A stretch of DNA of 64,000 nucleotides from Fomitopsis serialis. Taxonomy: Eukaryota > Basidiomycota > Agaricomycetes > Polyporales > Fomitopsidaceae. A program made the translations under genes and the position numbers. Shown piece after piece: positions 11,680-22,639 of this stretch; within the stretch, counting starts at the first letter, position 1; every line of letters starts with the position of its first letter. Below the pieces are notes generated by a model, which was not told where the DNA came from, did not search any database, and saw only the letters and a list, made by a program, of their open reading frames with translations. The DNA lies in NCBI RefSeq assembly GCF_022376445.1, contig NW_025955055.1, positions 91,413 through 155,412 on the forward strand, written 5' to 3'.

Positions 11680-14600
11680 CTACCGGAACGTCCGTGTCTG
11701 GTTCCCGCTCTGCGGCTGCGCACGCGCGGGCGGCGGCGCAGGAAAGTCGCCGTACTGGTATCCAGCAACTGCAGCACCTCAGCACCTCAGCACACCGCAC
11801 CACACACAGATGCAACACAGACGCACCTTGTTTCTTTTTCCGTTTCTTCGCGCCCGCGTCCTCCGCATCTGGCTCGGGCTCCTCGTCCAGAATATTTGAC
11901 ACCGCTCCATAGTCAAACGCCTCCACCGCCTCTGCTCCGTCACCCTTTGCGCCCTTCGCCACCCTTTTTCGCTTCTTCCCCCGACGCTGTCCGACCACCA
12001 CAATCGAGTCGTCTTCCACCGCCTCGGTCCGTGTTCGCTGCGCAGCTGGCACAAATGGTATTTCGACCGCCTCTTCCACGGCTGGACCCGAGTCCGCAGC
12101 ACCCTCTCCATCCGCATCCGCGCCTTCCTTGACGGCCTTGTTCGCATCTGGCACAGGCGACCCAGAAGTCTCCACAGCCGGCACGGATGGCGCGATGACA
12201 AGGGTACCATGAATTCTTGCCACCAATTCTCTGAACCGTATCTTTGTGTCAGGCGCCCCCGATGGCCGCTGTTCACGAACAACTCTTATCAGCTCGATCC
12301 CCCCATCCGGGGTCAAACCACTCACCGCACCGACCCGCGACGCCTCCCCGAACAGCGCACTGCCCGCCGCGGCGAACGTCGCACCTCCCTTCACCTCCAC
12401 CCTCGCCACCACCGGGTTGCTGAACAGCGCGGAGGCCACCGCAGCACCCGCCTTGGGCGCCCGCGATGCTATCAAACCGCGCAAATTCACAGCGTCAGTT
12501 CACAACCAGGCACACGACCCGAGCCAGATCAGGCACGCACCATGCGCCCACAGGTCCGTTGAATGAGTGGGAGTGCTCACGGGCCCCGCATGCGCAGGTG
12601 CCGCCTCGGCCGCCATCTCAACGCCCCCGTCCGGAATCTGCACTCCAGCCACAGACGCGTCGGCTGGCGCGCCCGCCGGCGCAGTCGCCGTCTTCGCGGC
12701 GCCCTTGACCGCGTCCCGGATCGCGTCCAGCAGCTCCTTCGCGCGCCGCCTCACAACCGGCGGCACGGGGTGGAACACCGACAGCAGCGCTGCCATATCC
12801 GGCGGCGGCTTCTCCGCAAGCACGAACAAGTAATGGTTCGGCAACACGTACCTATGCGCACCACGAACCGCCATCAGCACCGCACCGACCACACCGAAAT
12901 TGAAGGCACCCTAGACCACTCACCGCGTGCTCTCGTCTTCCTCCCTCGCCACCCGATTGCGCCACGCATGCACGCACCGGTACACCGCCCTCTGCACCAC
13001 GTGCACACTCCCCCACCCGCCTGCGCCTCCGCGCCCGCCGTCAGCGCGCCCTTGTTCCACTTCCGCGCGAGCGTGTCCCACCCGCCGGGCCCGCTCCCCT
13101 CCTCGTGGTCGTACCGCTCCTTCTCGTACACCCGCAGCGCCGTCTCCTCCGAGCGCGCGAGCACCTCGCGGACGAGTGCGTGCGCAGGCGGCGTCTGGTT
13201 CTGGGTCTGATTTTGTGATTGTGACTGCGACGAGGGCGGGGTCCCCGCACGCGATTGGGAGCGCGACTGGCTCTGGGCGCGGTCGAGCAGAGCGTTCCGG
13301 AGGTTGTCGTAGATGTAGAGCAGGAAGTGCGTGTCGGAGCGCGCGTAGGCGAGCATCTCCTCCGGTAGGGGCCGGATCCGCCAGTCGGCGAGCTGGTACT
13401 TCTTGTCCGCGGTGAAGTCGCAGTACATTTCTAGTAGAGTCGCTAGGCTGTGACGGGGAAAGTCTGTTTATCGTGAGTTATGGACTGTATTATAAGAGAA
13501 GATGATTTGCGCACCAAGCACCTTCGACGCGTGGTAAGTGTCGAAGAGGTTCACGATGTATAGATTGAAGTCCTGCTGGAGCCACACGATGTCGCTCTCA
13601 GCTCCATGCAGTACCTAGCGCCAACTCCTTCAGCCAATACAATTCACAAATCGTAAAACAACGTGCACACGCACCTGCACGATCCTCGGATCCGTAAACA
13701 CCTCATTCAGCGCCTCGAGCTCCTCCCTCAGCGCGAGCGTGTCCACGACCCAGTCCTCCTCCCGCGTGCTGACCTGCATTAGACACACGAACCCCGCGAA
13801 CGTGCGGTAGCTGTGGTGCTCGAGGTCGATCGCGATTTCGCGCGCACCGCGGAGCTTATCGAGCATCGCTGTGAGCGCGGCGGGCGTGGACACCCATGTG
13901 AAGGGCGTCACGTCGAAGGAGCGCGGAGCGATGGGTGGGGCGGAGGCGAACATGTGCGCGGGGTAGGGCGTGTGTCGGATTTCGTAGCGGTATGGGTGAA
14001 GACTGCGGTAGAATGTTTAGCGGGTAGTTCAGTAATAGCGGATAGTGCACGCACGCGCTCGGTCCAGAGACATCCTCTTCGGAATCCTCGTCCCTGAGGT
14101 TATATCCAAGAGGCACCTGCGCATTGTACTTGTGCTTGAGTGTGGGCTGCCACATTGACATGTTCCCGTTGTCCGGTCTTCGCTTGAAGCTGAGCTGCGG
14201 CTTCGCGAGTGTGGAGGCATGTTGCAGCGCAGGGTCGAGCCTCCCGGGCGGGGCGTTCGGTCTCTTCGTCTTCTGTGCAGCGGGCTGCGCCGGGTTCACG
14301 GTGATCGCTGGGGGCTTCGAGCGGCCGAGAAACTCGTCCAAGCAAATATCCTGTGGGTCGAACACGAGGTGTTAGACTTCCGCTCCTCCGAGCCAGCCCC
14401 ACAACAAACGAGAAATCATTCCTCACTGCACGCTCAAGCAACTGGTCCACCGGGTCCACGACCATCGCATGGAAACTATCCACCACATCGTCTTCGCTCT
14501 CCAGCCTCGCCTTTCCCTTCCTCTTTGCCGCCGCGCTAGAGTCGGTCGTGGAGACGAGAGCGAGCAGACGGTTTGTAAGCGCGAGAACGCGCGCAGAGGC

Positions 14601-14770
14601 GGCATCGAGGTCCTTCGCGAAGCCGCGGTCGACAGAGCGGTGGAAGGGGATGTCGGCAGGGAGCTGTGCGGCGTGCTTGGTCGCTTTGAGGGCGGCGGTT
14701 GGAGGGCGGTGTTGTAGTCGTTGAAGGAGGCGGGCGTGAGTGCCGCGGCGGAGGTAGATGGCTCTGCCAT
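11680..14770 (-). CDS. RRP6: Exosome 3'-5' exonuclease Rrp6 (EXOSC10)
   Basis: Nuclear exosome RNase of the DEDDy family. Domains in order: an N-terminal PMC2NT region ([17 protein letters not shown] near 14,630); an RNase D-like fold with [18 protein letters not shown] near 13,830 (Asp and Glu ligands), a [19 protein letters not shown] segment near 13,590 and [20 protein letters not shown] near 13,370 (final Tyr/Asp); and an HRDC domain near 12,800. A basic Lys/Arg-rich tail precedes a short last exon ending [12 protein letters not shown] at 11,680. That exon joins through donor gtgcgt near 11,830. The start is [20 protein letters not shown] at 14,770. Near 14,700 the frame is lost after NTALQ unless one base is missing; the conserved sequence resumes in the next frame. 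Confidence 0.9.
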
Positions 14771-15121
14771 TCTGGAGAGCGTACTTGTAGAGATGTAGAA
14801 AACCAAGGTGGACTCGCTGCCAGTGCCGGCGCGCTTGCGAAAACCGCGCTCGTGACCTCGCCACTTTGCCGCCAAAGAGGAAAGGCGCCGACGATGCGTT
14901 CCGGAAGTAGCGCAGAGGGCGCACCGGTAATTGGGTACCCGGCGTCGATTGTGTCCCTCACCTCAACAGCCTGAACTGCTTCGCCCCCGCAGGCAACGGG
15001 GCCATGCTACTCACCTTCGTCCACAGTTCTTCTCGCCTTTAGACCCGTCAATTCCGGAGCACTGCACTTTCATTTCATGCCGCGCGAAGTCAGGCGGAAC
15101 ACGCTACTACACATCCCGGAC
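14771..15121. promoter_or_regulatory. Divergent intergenic region RRP6 / DHHC gene
   Basis: About 350 bp separates the two opposed start codons, so both promoters must lie here or overlap the 5' ends. No TATA box or named element could be identified. An in-frame upstream ATG for the DHHC gene exists at 15,077. Confidence 0.5.
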
Positions 15122-16655
15122 ATGCCTGCTCCGCGAACGACCCACTGGGACGACGAGGACGAGGATGATAGCACCCCTCGCGTCCGAAAGCGATGGTTCC
15201 ACTACATTCCGCTCTTTCGTAAGTCTTACCCCCCGGTTCCGTTCTGGAGCTCACGTCGAGCACGGCAGTGGCTGTGCTTCTAATGCTGCTACCACACCCT
15301 TCTCTTCTGCTCGTCCTCGTCAACTACCACCTCCGTGTGCTTCATTCTACATCACGCTTCCTCACGCATCTCCTCGCCACATATACTCTTACCTTCCTGG
15401 CTTTCTCTTCTCTCATCCTGATACTCGCGCGCGACCCTGGACCCGTAACTTCCCCGAAGGCGGCGGAGGAAGCGGACGACGAGCGGGAGGACATGGACTT
15501 CATGCAGGCGCTCCTTGCGACCGATAACGACGAGCCGCACGACAAGCGGCCGAGCAAGTGGTGTCGGAAGTGCTCCGCGCCAAAGCCCGAGCGGACACAC
15601 CATTGTAGTACATGCGGTAGGTGTGTCCTCAAAATGGGTGAGTTTCTAGGCTCGCATGGTCCGCTGAATGTACGTAGTGACGGTACCGAAAGACCACCAC
15701 TGTTACTGGCTAGGAGATAAATGTATTGTAAGTCCTGCTACCGTTTGCCGGACATTGACTGCGGACGTCCCTGACACCGTTCAAGGGCCACCGCACGTAC
15801 GCCGCGTTCCTCCATCTACTCACCTGCATTGTATTGCTCTCTGTTACATCGCCGTCCTGTGTGTACAAGCGGTGTACTTCGCCTTCACCAACCCACTAGC
15901 CATCGTACGTGTCTAGCGCCCGGCGTCCGTAAGTACCAGCAGTTCACCATCCTAATCCGTCGCGCAGGACGAGAACACACCACTGCACGACATATACCTC
16001 GCATTTTATGGAATCGTCATGGCCCTCGTGTTCGGGTCTTTTGGATGTACCACATATACCTCACGACGTGCGTGCGCTTCCAGATGGCGTGCTCACTGCT
16101 CATCCCCACCTGACTTCCCCTCCCCTATACATACGCACAGGACGAACCAGACGACGCTCGAGAACGTGTCCCCCTTCCTCCTCCTCCGCCATCTCCCGCC
16201 GCTCCCGCGCTCCTCGCCGGACGCGCAGTCCCTCCCCGACGCGCCTCTCGAGCACCAGCTCTCACACGCGCAGCGGCGCCTCGTGCGCGACGCGCACTTC
16301 CACGTCCGGGTGTACGACGTCGGCTGGTGGAAGAACTGGGCGCAGGTCGCGGGGTGGGACCGACCATGGGGATGGGTGCACAAGTTGCTGGTGGGGGGCG
16401 GGTGGTGAGTGGTTTCTGTTTTTTTATTGCCGCGGGCGGCGAGGTGACGTGGCCGCGTGGGCGTGTTTTTCTAGCAAGGGTGACGGGCAGACATTTCCTA
16501 GGAATCCGCGGGCGGACAGTATGTTGCCCGCCTGGCTGCTGAGTTGTCTCTGTAGACAAGGACTAATTATTTCCGCGGACGTTTGTGCACTGACTAATGG
16601 ATGTCTCTTCCCCGGCGACTACTCGTCAGCAGCGTCGCTGACTATCTCTCTATGA
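15122..16655 (+). CDS. DHHC palmitoyltransferase (Pfa-type)
   Basis: An S-acyltransferase of endomembranes. MPAPRTTHWDDEDEDD begins an acidic N-terminus, followed by TM helices (LAVLLMLLPHPSLLLVLVNY, HLLATYTLTFLAFSSLILIL). A DPGPV motif comes next, then the Cys-rich domain KWCRKCSAPKPERTHHCSTC near 15,560. After an intron comes DHHCYWLGDKC, which is DHHC itself, with GHRTYAAF following; the usual DHHCPW is DHHCYW here. Two more TM helices lie near 15,850 and 16,030. The last exon is reached by a donor at 16,406 and carries GDGQTFPRNPRAD, a typical Pfa tail, ending at TGA 16,655. The alternative start at 15,077 would add 15 residues. Confidence 0.85.
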
Positions 16656-16699
16656 TGGCAGCTGCCAACTATCCTGCGTGCTTATAGAGCATTCCCCCC

Positions 16700-17830
16700 A
16701 AGGGTATGTTTGCAGTTAGTGCAGTATCCTCATTGCAAATACCGGGATGACCTCGTTGGGTGCTAGTGTTCAGGTAAGTGCTGGCGCTTACAGTGTGTCT
16801 CCGGGCCACCAATGCTGTGCGACTAACACGCATTCAGCATCCATAGGTTTGCTCAGCAGATATGTCTCCTTGTATGCTGTTGCATGCGCAAGGTACATCT
16901 GGTTTTGTTTCGTCGATTAGCTCGGCTATTACTCCGATGGTCTCGGCAAGCCGATTCTAAGGGCAAGCCGAACAACTATCTTCCTGACGGTGCAAAGGTA
17001 CAGTCGCTTGGAGGGCAGGTACTGCCTTTAACTGCCAAGCAGCCGACCGCGAGCGACTGCGACTAACATTGTTGGAACTGAATTAGACAATGCGGGGTAA
17101 GTTCTGTCCTCGCTGTCCCGGTGACCTCGCGCAGCTGGCTTCCATGGCTTCGCCAACACGATTCTTCTCCCCGACTACGGTGACTCACCCCTAGGTCCCC
17201 ATTTGACCCTGACGTGAGGCCGTACGGGACCCGGTTTGCATCCGTGGTCGCGAGTCTCGACACGCGGATAGAGGCCGCGGGGTTCGCGGAGCCACAGGCG
17301 ATGTGTTAGCGCCTTCTGATGGGGCCAGAAGGTGTAACACGACGTGAGCGGACGTAGGCGTGCCGTCAGAGCGGAGGCGTCTTTCCACGGACTGTCTTCG
17401 TCAATGAACAATTAGGAAGCGCGAGTGTGGCTCCAGGTCAGGCTGGTGGGTGACTCGGTTGTGTTTGATCAATGCGATGGTATGACTCAGCCTGTCTCGA
17501 GGTATTCAAATCGCTGAAGAGGTCTAGCAGGTATGGTCAAGTACTACCATCTTCCCGCGCGGATGGACGTCCGAGGACCTTATACAGCCGGCAATTCGTG
17601 CCGTTTGCCCAATCTCGCTGCTGGACAGCACCGAGGCATCGCCGCGCTGTTCGGTTACGCTTACACACGAGACCACGATGCAAAGGTATGCAGATGTCAA
17701 TTGCGACCGCAGCGTAGGCTCCAAGACGAGCTTCTTGCTACACGTTCGTAGGGGACACATGTGCGATGTTACCCCATGCGAAGGGGAACGTGTCCGCCGT
17801 GTTGGGTCTCTCGTACACGGATCTCATCAC
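16700..17830 (+). pseudogene. Unassigned coding-like fragments
   Basis: Several short stretches look translated but do not join into one frame: RSPFDPDVRPYGTRFASVVA near 17,193, GFHGFANTILLPDYGDSP near 17,135 and TTIFPRGWTSEDLIQPAIRA near 17,545. Intron-like signals occur (gtaagt near 16,773; branch-like gcgactaacacg before cag near 16,830). I do not recognise the family. It may be a decayed gene or a gene with very short exons and sequence errors. Confidence 0.3.
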
Positions 17831-18088
17831 AGGCTCGGCTGGGTGTGATGGGGGGCACTTTGTATGGCAGCGCGAAGGCGGGTGACTGGGAGAAACAAGG
17901 AATAGGCAGAGCGGGCAAGCGGGCGAGGCCAGTCAGGCGTTCTGCGCGGTGCTCACTTGATGTCATCCCCTGCTGACATAATCCCCCTGGCAGACGCGCC
18001 CAGCGCCCGTCCGGCGCCTCTGCGACACCAGCGTCACCACCGCGACCCCGCCCGCTCACCCGGTGCGGCTTAAATACTCCCCGCCACC

Positions 18089-21000
18089 ATGTCGCACTCG
18101 CTGCATCGTCCGCCCCTTACCACCACCACGACCGCGCCCTTTCACGGCCACACATCCATGGCGTCTGCACCTGCAAACGTCGACATCATCAACGTCCGCG
18201 CGGACAGGCGCCTTGCCGATGGCGAGGACACCATCCGCGCGCAGATCGTCGCTGGCCTCTCCAAGCCTACGGCCTAAAATCTTGCCGACGATGCTGCTGT
18301 ATGACGACCGCGGTCTGAAGCTCTACGACGACATCACACGAAGTCCCTGAGTACTACCCCTTTTCCGCCGAAGAGGAGATCCTCAAGACCCGTGCTGACG
18401 AAATCGCGCGCGTCATGCATGCTGCCGACGGCGGCGAGGTCAAACTGACGAAGTCGTCGTCGAGCTCGGTGCTGGGTGAGTGCATCCTTCTTGCCGTTGC
18501 TTCACACACTGGGCTGGTTCTCCGCCACTCCGTGTCGATCATCCTCTATCAAGTTGTGTGTGCGTGTGGATCGTCGATCTCGTCTATCTCGCTATCTGGA
18601 TCCGTTGTCGAGCCCCATGCCCGGGGCCCCGACCGCGGCTGTTCCCTTCCCTCCACGACATCCCGCCATCACGTGTCCCACTAGCATCTCAGCTCGAACT
18701 TCGGACTCCAGCGACGAAGCGCGGAAGCTAACCTTTATCTACAGGGCACTGCGCAAGACCTCACACGTCCTATCAGCACTCTCAGGCTTGGTTCCCCCCA
18801 CAATGGCATCGCCGATCACCTACTATGCCCTCGATCTACAGGAACGCGAGCTTGCTCGCACCCTGAAAGAACTAAACGCGTCCGACGTCGGCGCGCAAAT
18901 CAGCGGCAAGGTCTCCACCCGCGGCCTGTGCGCACGTATGACGACGGCCTCAAGTTCATCCGCGAGGGTGGCCTCGAGGGCCGCACTGGTGTCGACCGCG
19001 TCTCCGCGCGACTCTCCGAGCAGTACAAACTAGACAAGACAGGTCGGGACGTGTCGCCTAGTTCTGCCTCCGAAACCTCCTCTGGAAGAGGCAGCGACGA
19101 GACTGACGAAACTCCGCCGTCGACGCCCGGCGACCACTCGCCGCTGCACATCCTATTCTTAGGATCGTCTCTGGGCAACTTTCCCCGAGGCGATGACGCT
19201 GCGTTCTTGCAGTCCCTGCCGCTCCGCACCGGCTCCGGCGACACGCTGCTTCTCGGCTTGGATCGTGACAACGACCCGAAGGATATTGAGACCGCGTACA
19301 ATGACCCACAGGGCGTCACCGAGGCTTTCATCATGAACGGCCTCAAGTGTGCTGGAAAAGCGCTAGGCGACGAAGGCTTGTTTGTCGAGAACAAGTGGGC
19401 ATACGTTGGCCGATACAACAAAGACCAGCGTATGTTCTGTTACTTGTGATCCATGCTAGCTTCACTCAATGTTGGGCAGGCCGTCATGAGGCATTCTACA
19501 AGTCCCTCGAGGACCAGACCATCATCGACCCTGTCAGCAAAGCAGTCTACTCGTTCAAAGCAGACGAGCTCGTCAGTGTCGAGGTATCACATAAGGTACA
19601 TACCTCGACGTAACCCATATGCCATGTCTTCTGACCGGTCCTCTGTAGTACTCCGACCGCGATGCCTACAGACTGTTCAACGAAGCGAACCTGCGACCCA
19701 TTCATCGCTGGACCGACAGCTCCTCGCGCTACTCCCTCTGGCTACTCGAGCGCCCTTCCTTCCTCTTCTCCCTTCTCTCACCGCCCGAGGCGGAGCGCTC
19801 CCGTTCAGCATGCCGACGCTGGACGAGTGGCAGACGATGTGGGCCGCGTGGGACTTCATCACACAGCGGATGATCCCGCCGTCGATGCTCTTCCAAAAGC
19901 CGATCGACCTCAGGCACATCTGCCTGTTCTATATGGGGCACATCCCGACGTTCTTGTCGATTCATCTGTGTAGACTGCTCGGAGAGGCGGATACAGAGCC
20001 TGCGCACTTCAAGGTAAGGGTTTTAAGGTCTGCGCTCGCAGTAGTTGGGATGCTTATGGTCCTTGCAGTACATATTTGAAGTAAGATCAGCAGAGAGCCG
20101 TCTCTGGTCCATTTATGTCCGAAGAGCGAGATCCTGACGTACTTTTTAGCGAGGGATCGACCCCAACGTGGACGACCCTACTCAGTGCCATGTACGTCAT
20201 CTATCTCATGAATGGCTTCACACTGACACCTCCACAGTCTCACTCAGAGGTTCCCACGCGCGACGAAGACTGGCCATCTGTCGCCGACATCCTTCAGTAC
20301 CAGAGCAGGGTGCGGAAGCGGATCATCAAACTTTACGACGACTTCGAGTCCGGGTCGGTCGTCCTCACGAGGAAGATTGCTCGCGTCATGTTCATGACTC
20401 TCGAGCACGAGGCGTTCCATGCTGAGGTAAATGGCATGCATCGTAATGCTGTATCATCCTGACGGACGCCCGCATAGACGCTTCTCTACATGCTGCTCCA
20501 GCGTGCCGGTACGGGTACGATTCCTCCAAGCGGGTTCACTCCCCCCGCATGGTCCACTCTCACCGACTCCTGGGACCGTGCTCCACACCCGAAGGATCGC
20601 ACTGTGAAGCTCGGACCGGCCACCATCACGCTCGGGCATGATGATGATGAGGCGGATGACGCCTCGACTGACGTCGCAACGCACGAGTTTGGGTGGGACA
20701 ACGAGCATCCGAAAAGGCAGGTCGATGTTGGCGCGTTCAAGATCGAGTGGCGCCCCGTGACGAACGGCGAGTTCTACGAGTACTATGTTGACAAGGGCAA
20801 GGACGTGATGAAGTTCCCCGCGAGCTGGGTCGAGATCAATGGCGAGGTTCATGTACGCTCATGTTCCTTTCTATATGTCGTCTCCCGTGTTGACACGAGG
20901 TACCAAGGTCCGCACGCTGTATGGTCCGGTTCCCATCAAGGTTGCCTGGCACTGGCCCATCATCACCTCGTTCGAGAACTTGTCCACCTACGCGAGTGTG

Positions 21001-21554
21001 AAGGGCGGACGCATCCCAACTGAGCCCGAGCTCCGCATCTTCCTTGACATGTTCGAGAGTGGCTATGAGGGTGGTGCAAACGTCGGTTTCAGGAACTGGC
21101 ACCCTACCCCGTGAGTACCTCGAGCAGCGAGCGATCCGAGCACCGTCTCATGACTTATTTGTGCACAGGGCGACTATGGGAGGGGAGCGAGACGGAGGAA
21201 GGGACACAATGGGGGTGTGTTTGAGTGGACGTCGACTATTCTTGAAAAGCATGAAGGCTTTGTGCCGTCGCGCCTTTACCCTGGGTATGGCATCGTCTAC
21301 TACACTTATCCGTGCATCCATGCTGAGATCCGACGGTTCACGCAGCTACTCCGTCGACTTCTTCGACGGACATCACCAGGTTGTGGTAAGTGCACCGGTT
21401 ACATCTCCACTCAATGTTGCTTATACCTCTCAACCAGATCGGTGGCTCCTATGCGACGATCCCTCGGCTTGCGGAGCGCCGCACCTTGCGGAACTACTAC
21501 CAGCACAACTACCCGTATGCTTGGGTTGGCGCGCGTATTGCGTATGATGTTTAA
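18089..21554 (+). CDS. EGT1: Ergothioneine biosynthesis protein Egt1
   Basis: Egt1 trimethylates histidine and then couples hercynine to cysteine as a sulfoxide. The N-terminal EgtD-type methyltransferase shows MLLYDDRGLKLYDDIT near 18,291, an ELGAG SAM-binding loop split by an intron near 18,475, and LHILFLGSSLGNFPRGDDA near 19,144. A DinB-like helical region carries HICLFYMGHIPTFLSIHL near 19,915 and TLEHEAFHAET near 20,400 (His/Glu iron ligands). The C-terminal FGE-sulfatase fold has ATHEFGWDNEHPKRQVDV near 20,677 and GGVFEWTSTILEKHEGF near 21,212, ending GARIAYDV at 21,554. ATG 18,089 has a ccgccacc context; ATG 18,158 is an alternative. At least five frame breaks occur between 18,265 and 18,931, each repaired by one or two bases. 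Confidence 0.92.
18509..18682 (+). repeat. Dispersed ~175-bp repeat, intronic copy
   Basis: It lies inside the roughly 270-nt EGT1 intron, which is much longer than the 50-60 nt introns elsewhere. It aligns along its length with 21,956-22,111: actgggctggttctccgcc, tcgtctatctcgctat and cccttccctcc recur in the same order. The intron appears to have grown by insertion of this element. Confidence 0.75.
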
Positions 21555-21955
21555 AACGGGAGTGTGAGGATCTCGAAGTGCTATCATCTTTGTACAGTAT
21601 GAAGTGATGTACGGTTTAGACGTCTGTCCAACGCTGACAGCATCGTGGCGCGAGGACGTTCAGAGTTCAGACACTGCTGCAGCAAGACGACGGGGATTTG
21701 TACCCACCCATTTGCAGGCTGGAGAGCGCGCAGCAGTTGGCTGACAGGTATGTGTACCGGGTTCCTTCAGTTTGCGTCTACCTATGGGTCCATCGCGAGC
21801 GGGTCTTCGTCCTCCGACCTGTTCATGCCACACTGCACTTCCATGCAGGCACCCACAACCAGACACGCGCATACATTGACCGATATGGCGCACGACCCCG
21901 ACTGCCGTGACTTTCCCGTCGTGCCCACCCACACGTCGTACGTTCTCCCTAATAA

Positions 21956-22111
21956 CTGGGCTGGTTCTCCGCCGCTAGTACTTCATCTTGATCGCCGTCT
22001 GTCAAGCTATGTGTGCGTTGGATTGTCGATCTAGTCTATCTCGCTATTTAGACGGGACGGTGGCTGTCCCCTTCCCTCCGCGACATTGTACCATCAGTGT
22101 CCGACGAAGAG
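21956..22111 (+). repeat. Dispersed ~175-bp repeat, intergenic copy
   Basis: Second copy of the element found in the EGT1 intron, in the same orientation and about 400 bp downstream of the EGT1 stop. It shares the same ordered blocks with small indels. No terminal inverted repeats or target-site duplication could be assigned by eye, and it has no coding capacity. Confidence 0.75.
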
Positions 22112-22639
22112 GGAACGGGGCGGTGAGGCAAGAAAAGGAAGAAGCATTCAGAGTCGCAGTTGGTACGGCGCGCTTGTTGGTCATGCATGCCTGCAAGTGA
22201 CATACTCAAGAGTCGCAGACATCCTGTCTCGACCACGCAGGTCCACGTCACGTTCGCCCCAGAGTCAATTCAACCAACATCCCGGCTCGGTATGGGTGTG
22301 GTACCCCTACCGTGATCCGTCAGAGCGCCATCGTGGGTCGCCACGGTCATCGAATTATCCTTGAGATCAATTCACCGTTCATGTACATAACACTAGTTGA
22401 AAAAGTCATATACAGCCAGATGCGTATATGATGTGTTCGTTCTGATCACGAATATAGACTCGTGGGTGTCGATCTAGTGTGGGTCGACCCGGACAAACTT
22501 GATCGGTGTTGATTCATGTCTATGTAGGCAAACTTGATGTGAGTGATTCAGGCTCTAGGAAGTGTGCAGCATGAAGACACACCATGCTTTGCGAGCCCGT
22601 CGGAGGAAGACTCAAGGACTCGGCGGGTTCATTGACTGC

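Noticed and set aside
22086..22364. 92-residue ORF downstream of the second dispersed repeat
   Set aside because: It starts within the repeat and shows no protein-like conservation.
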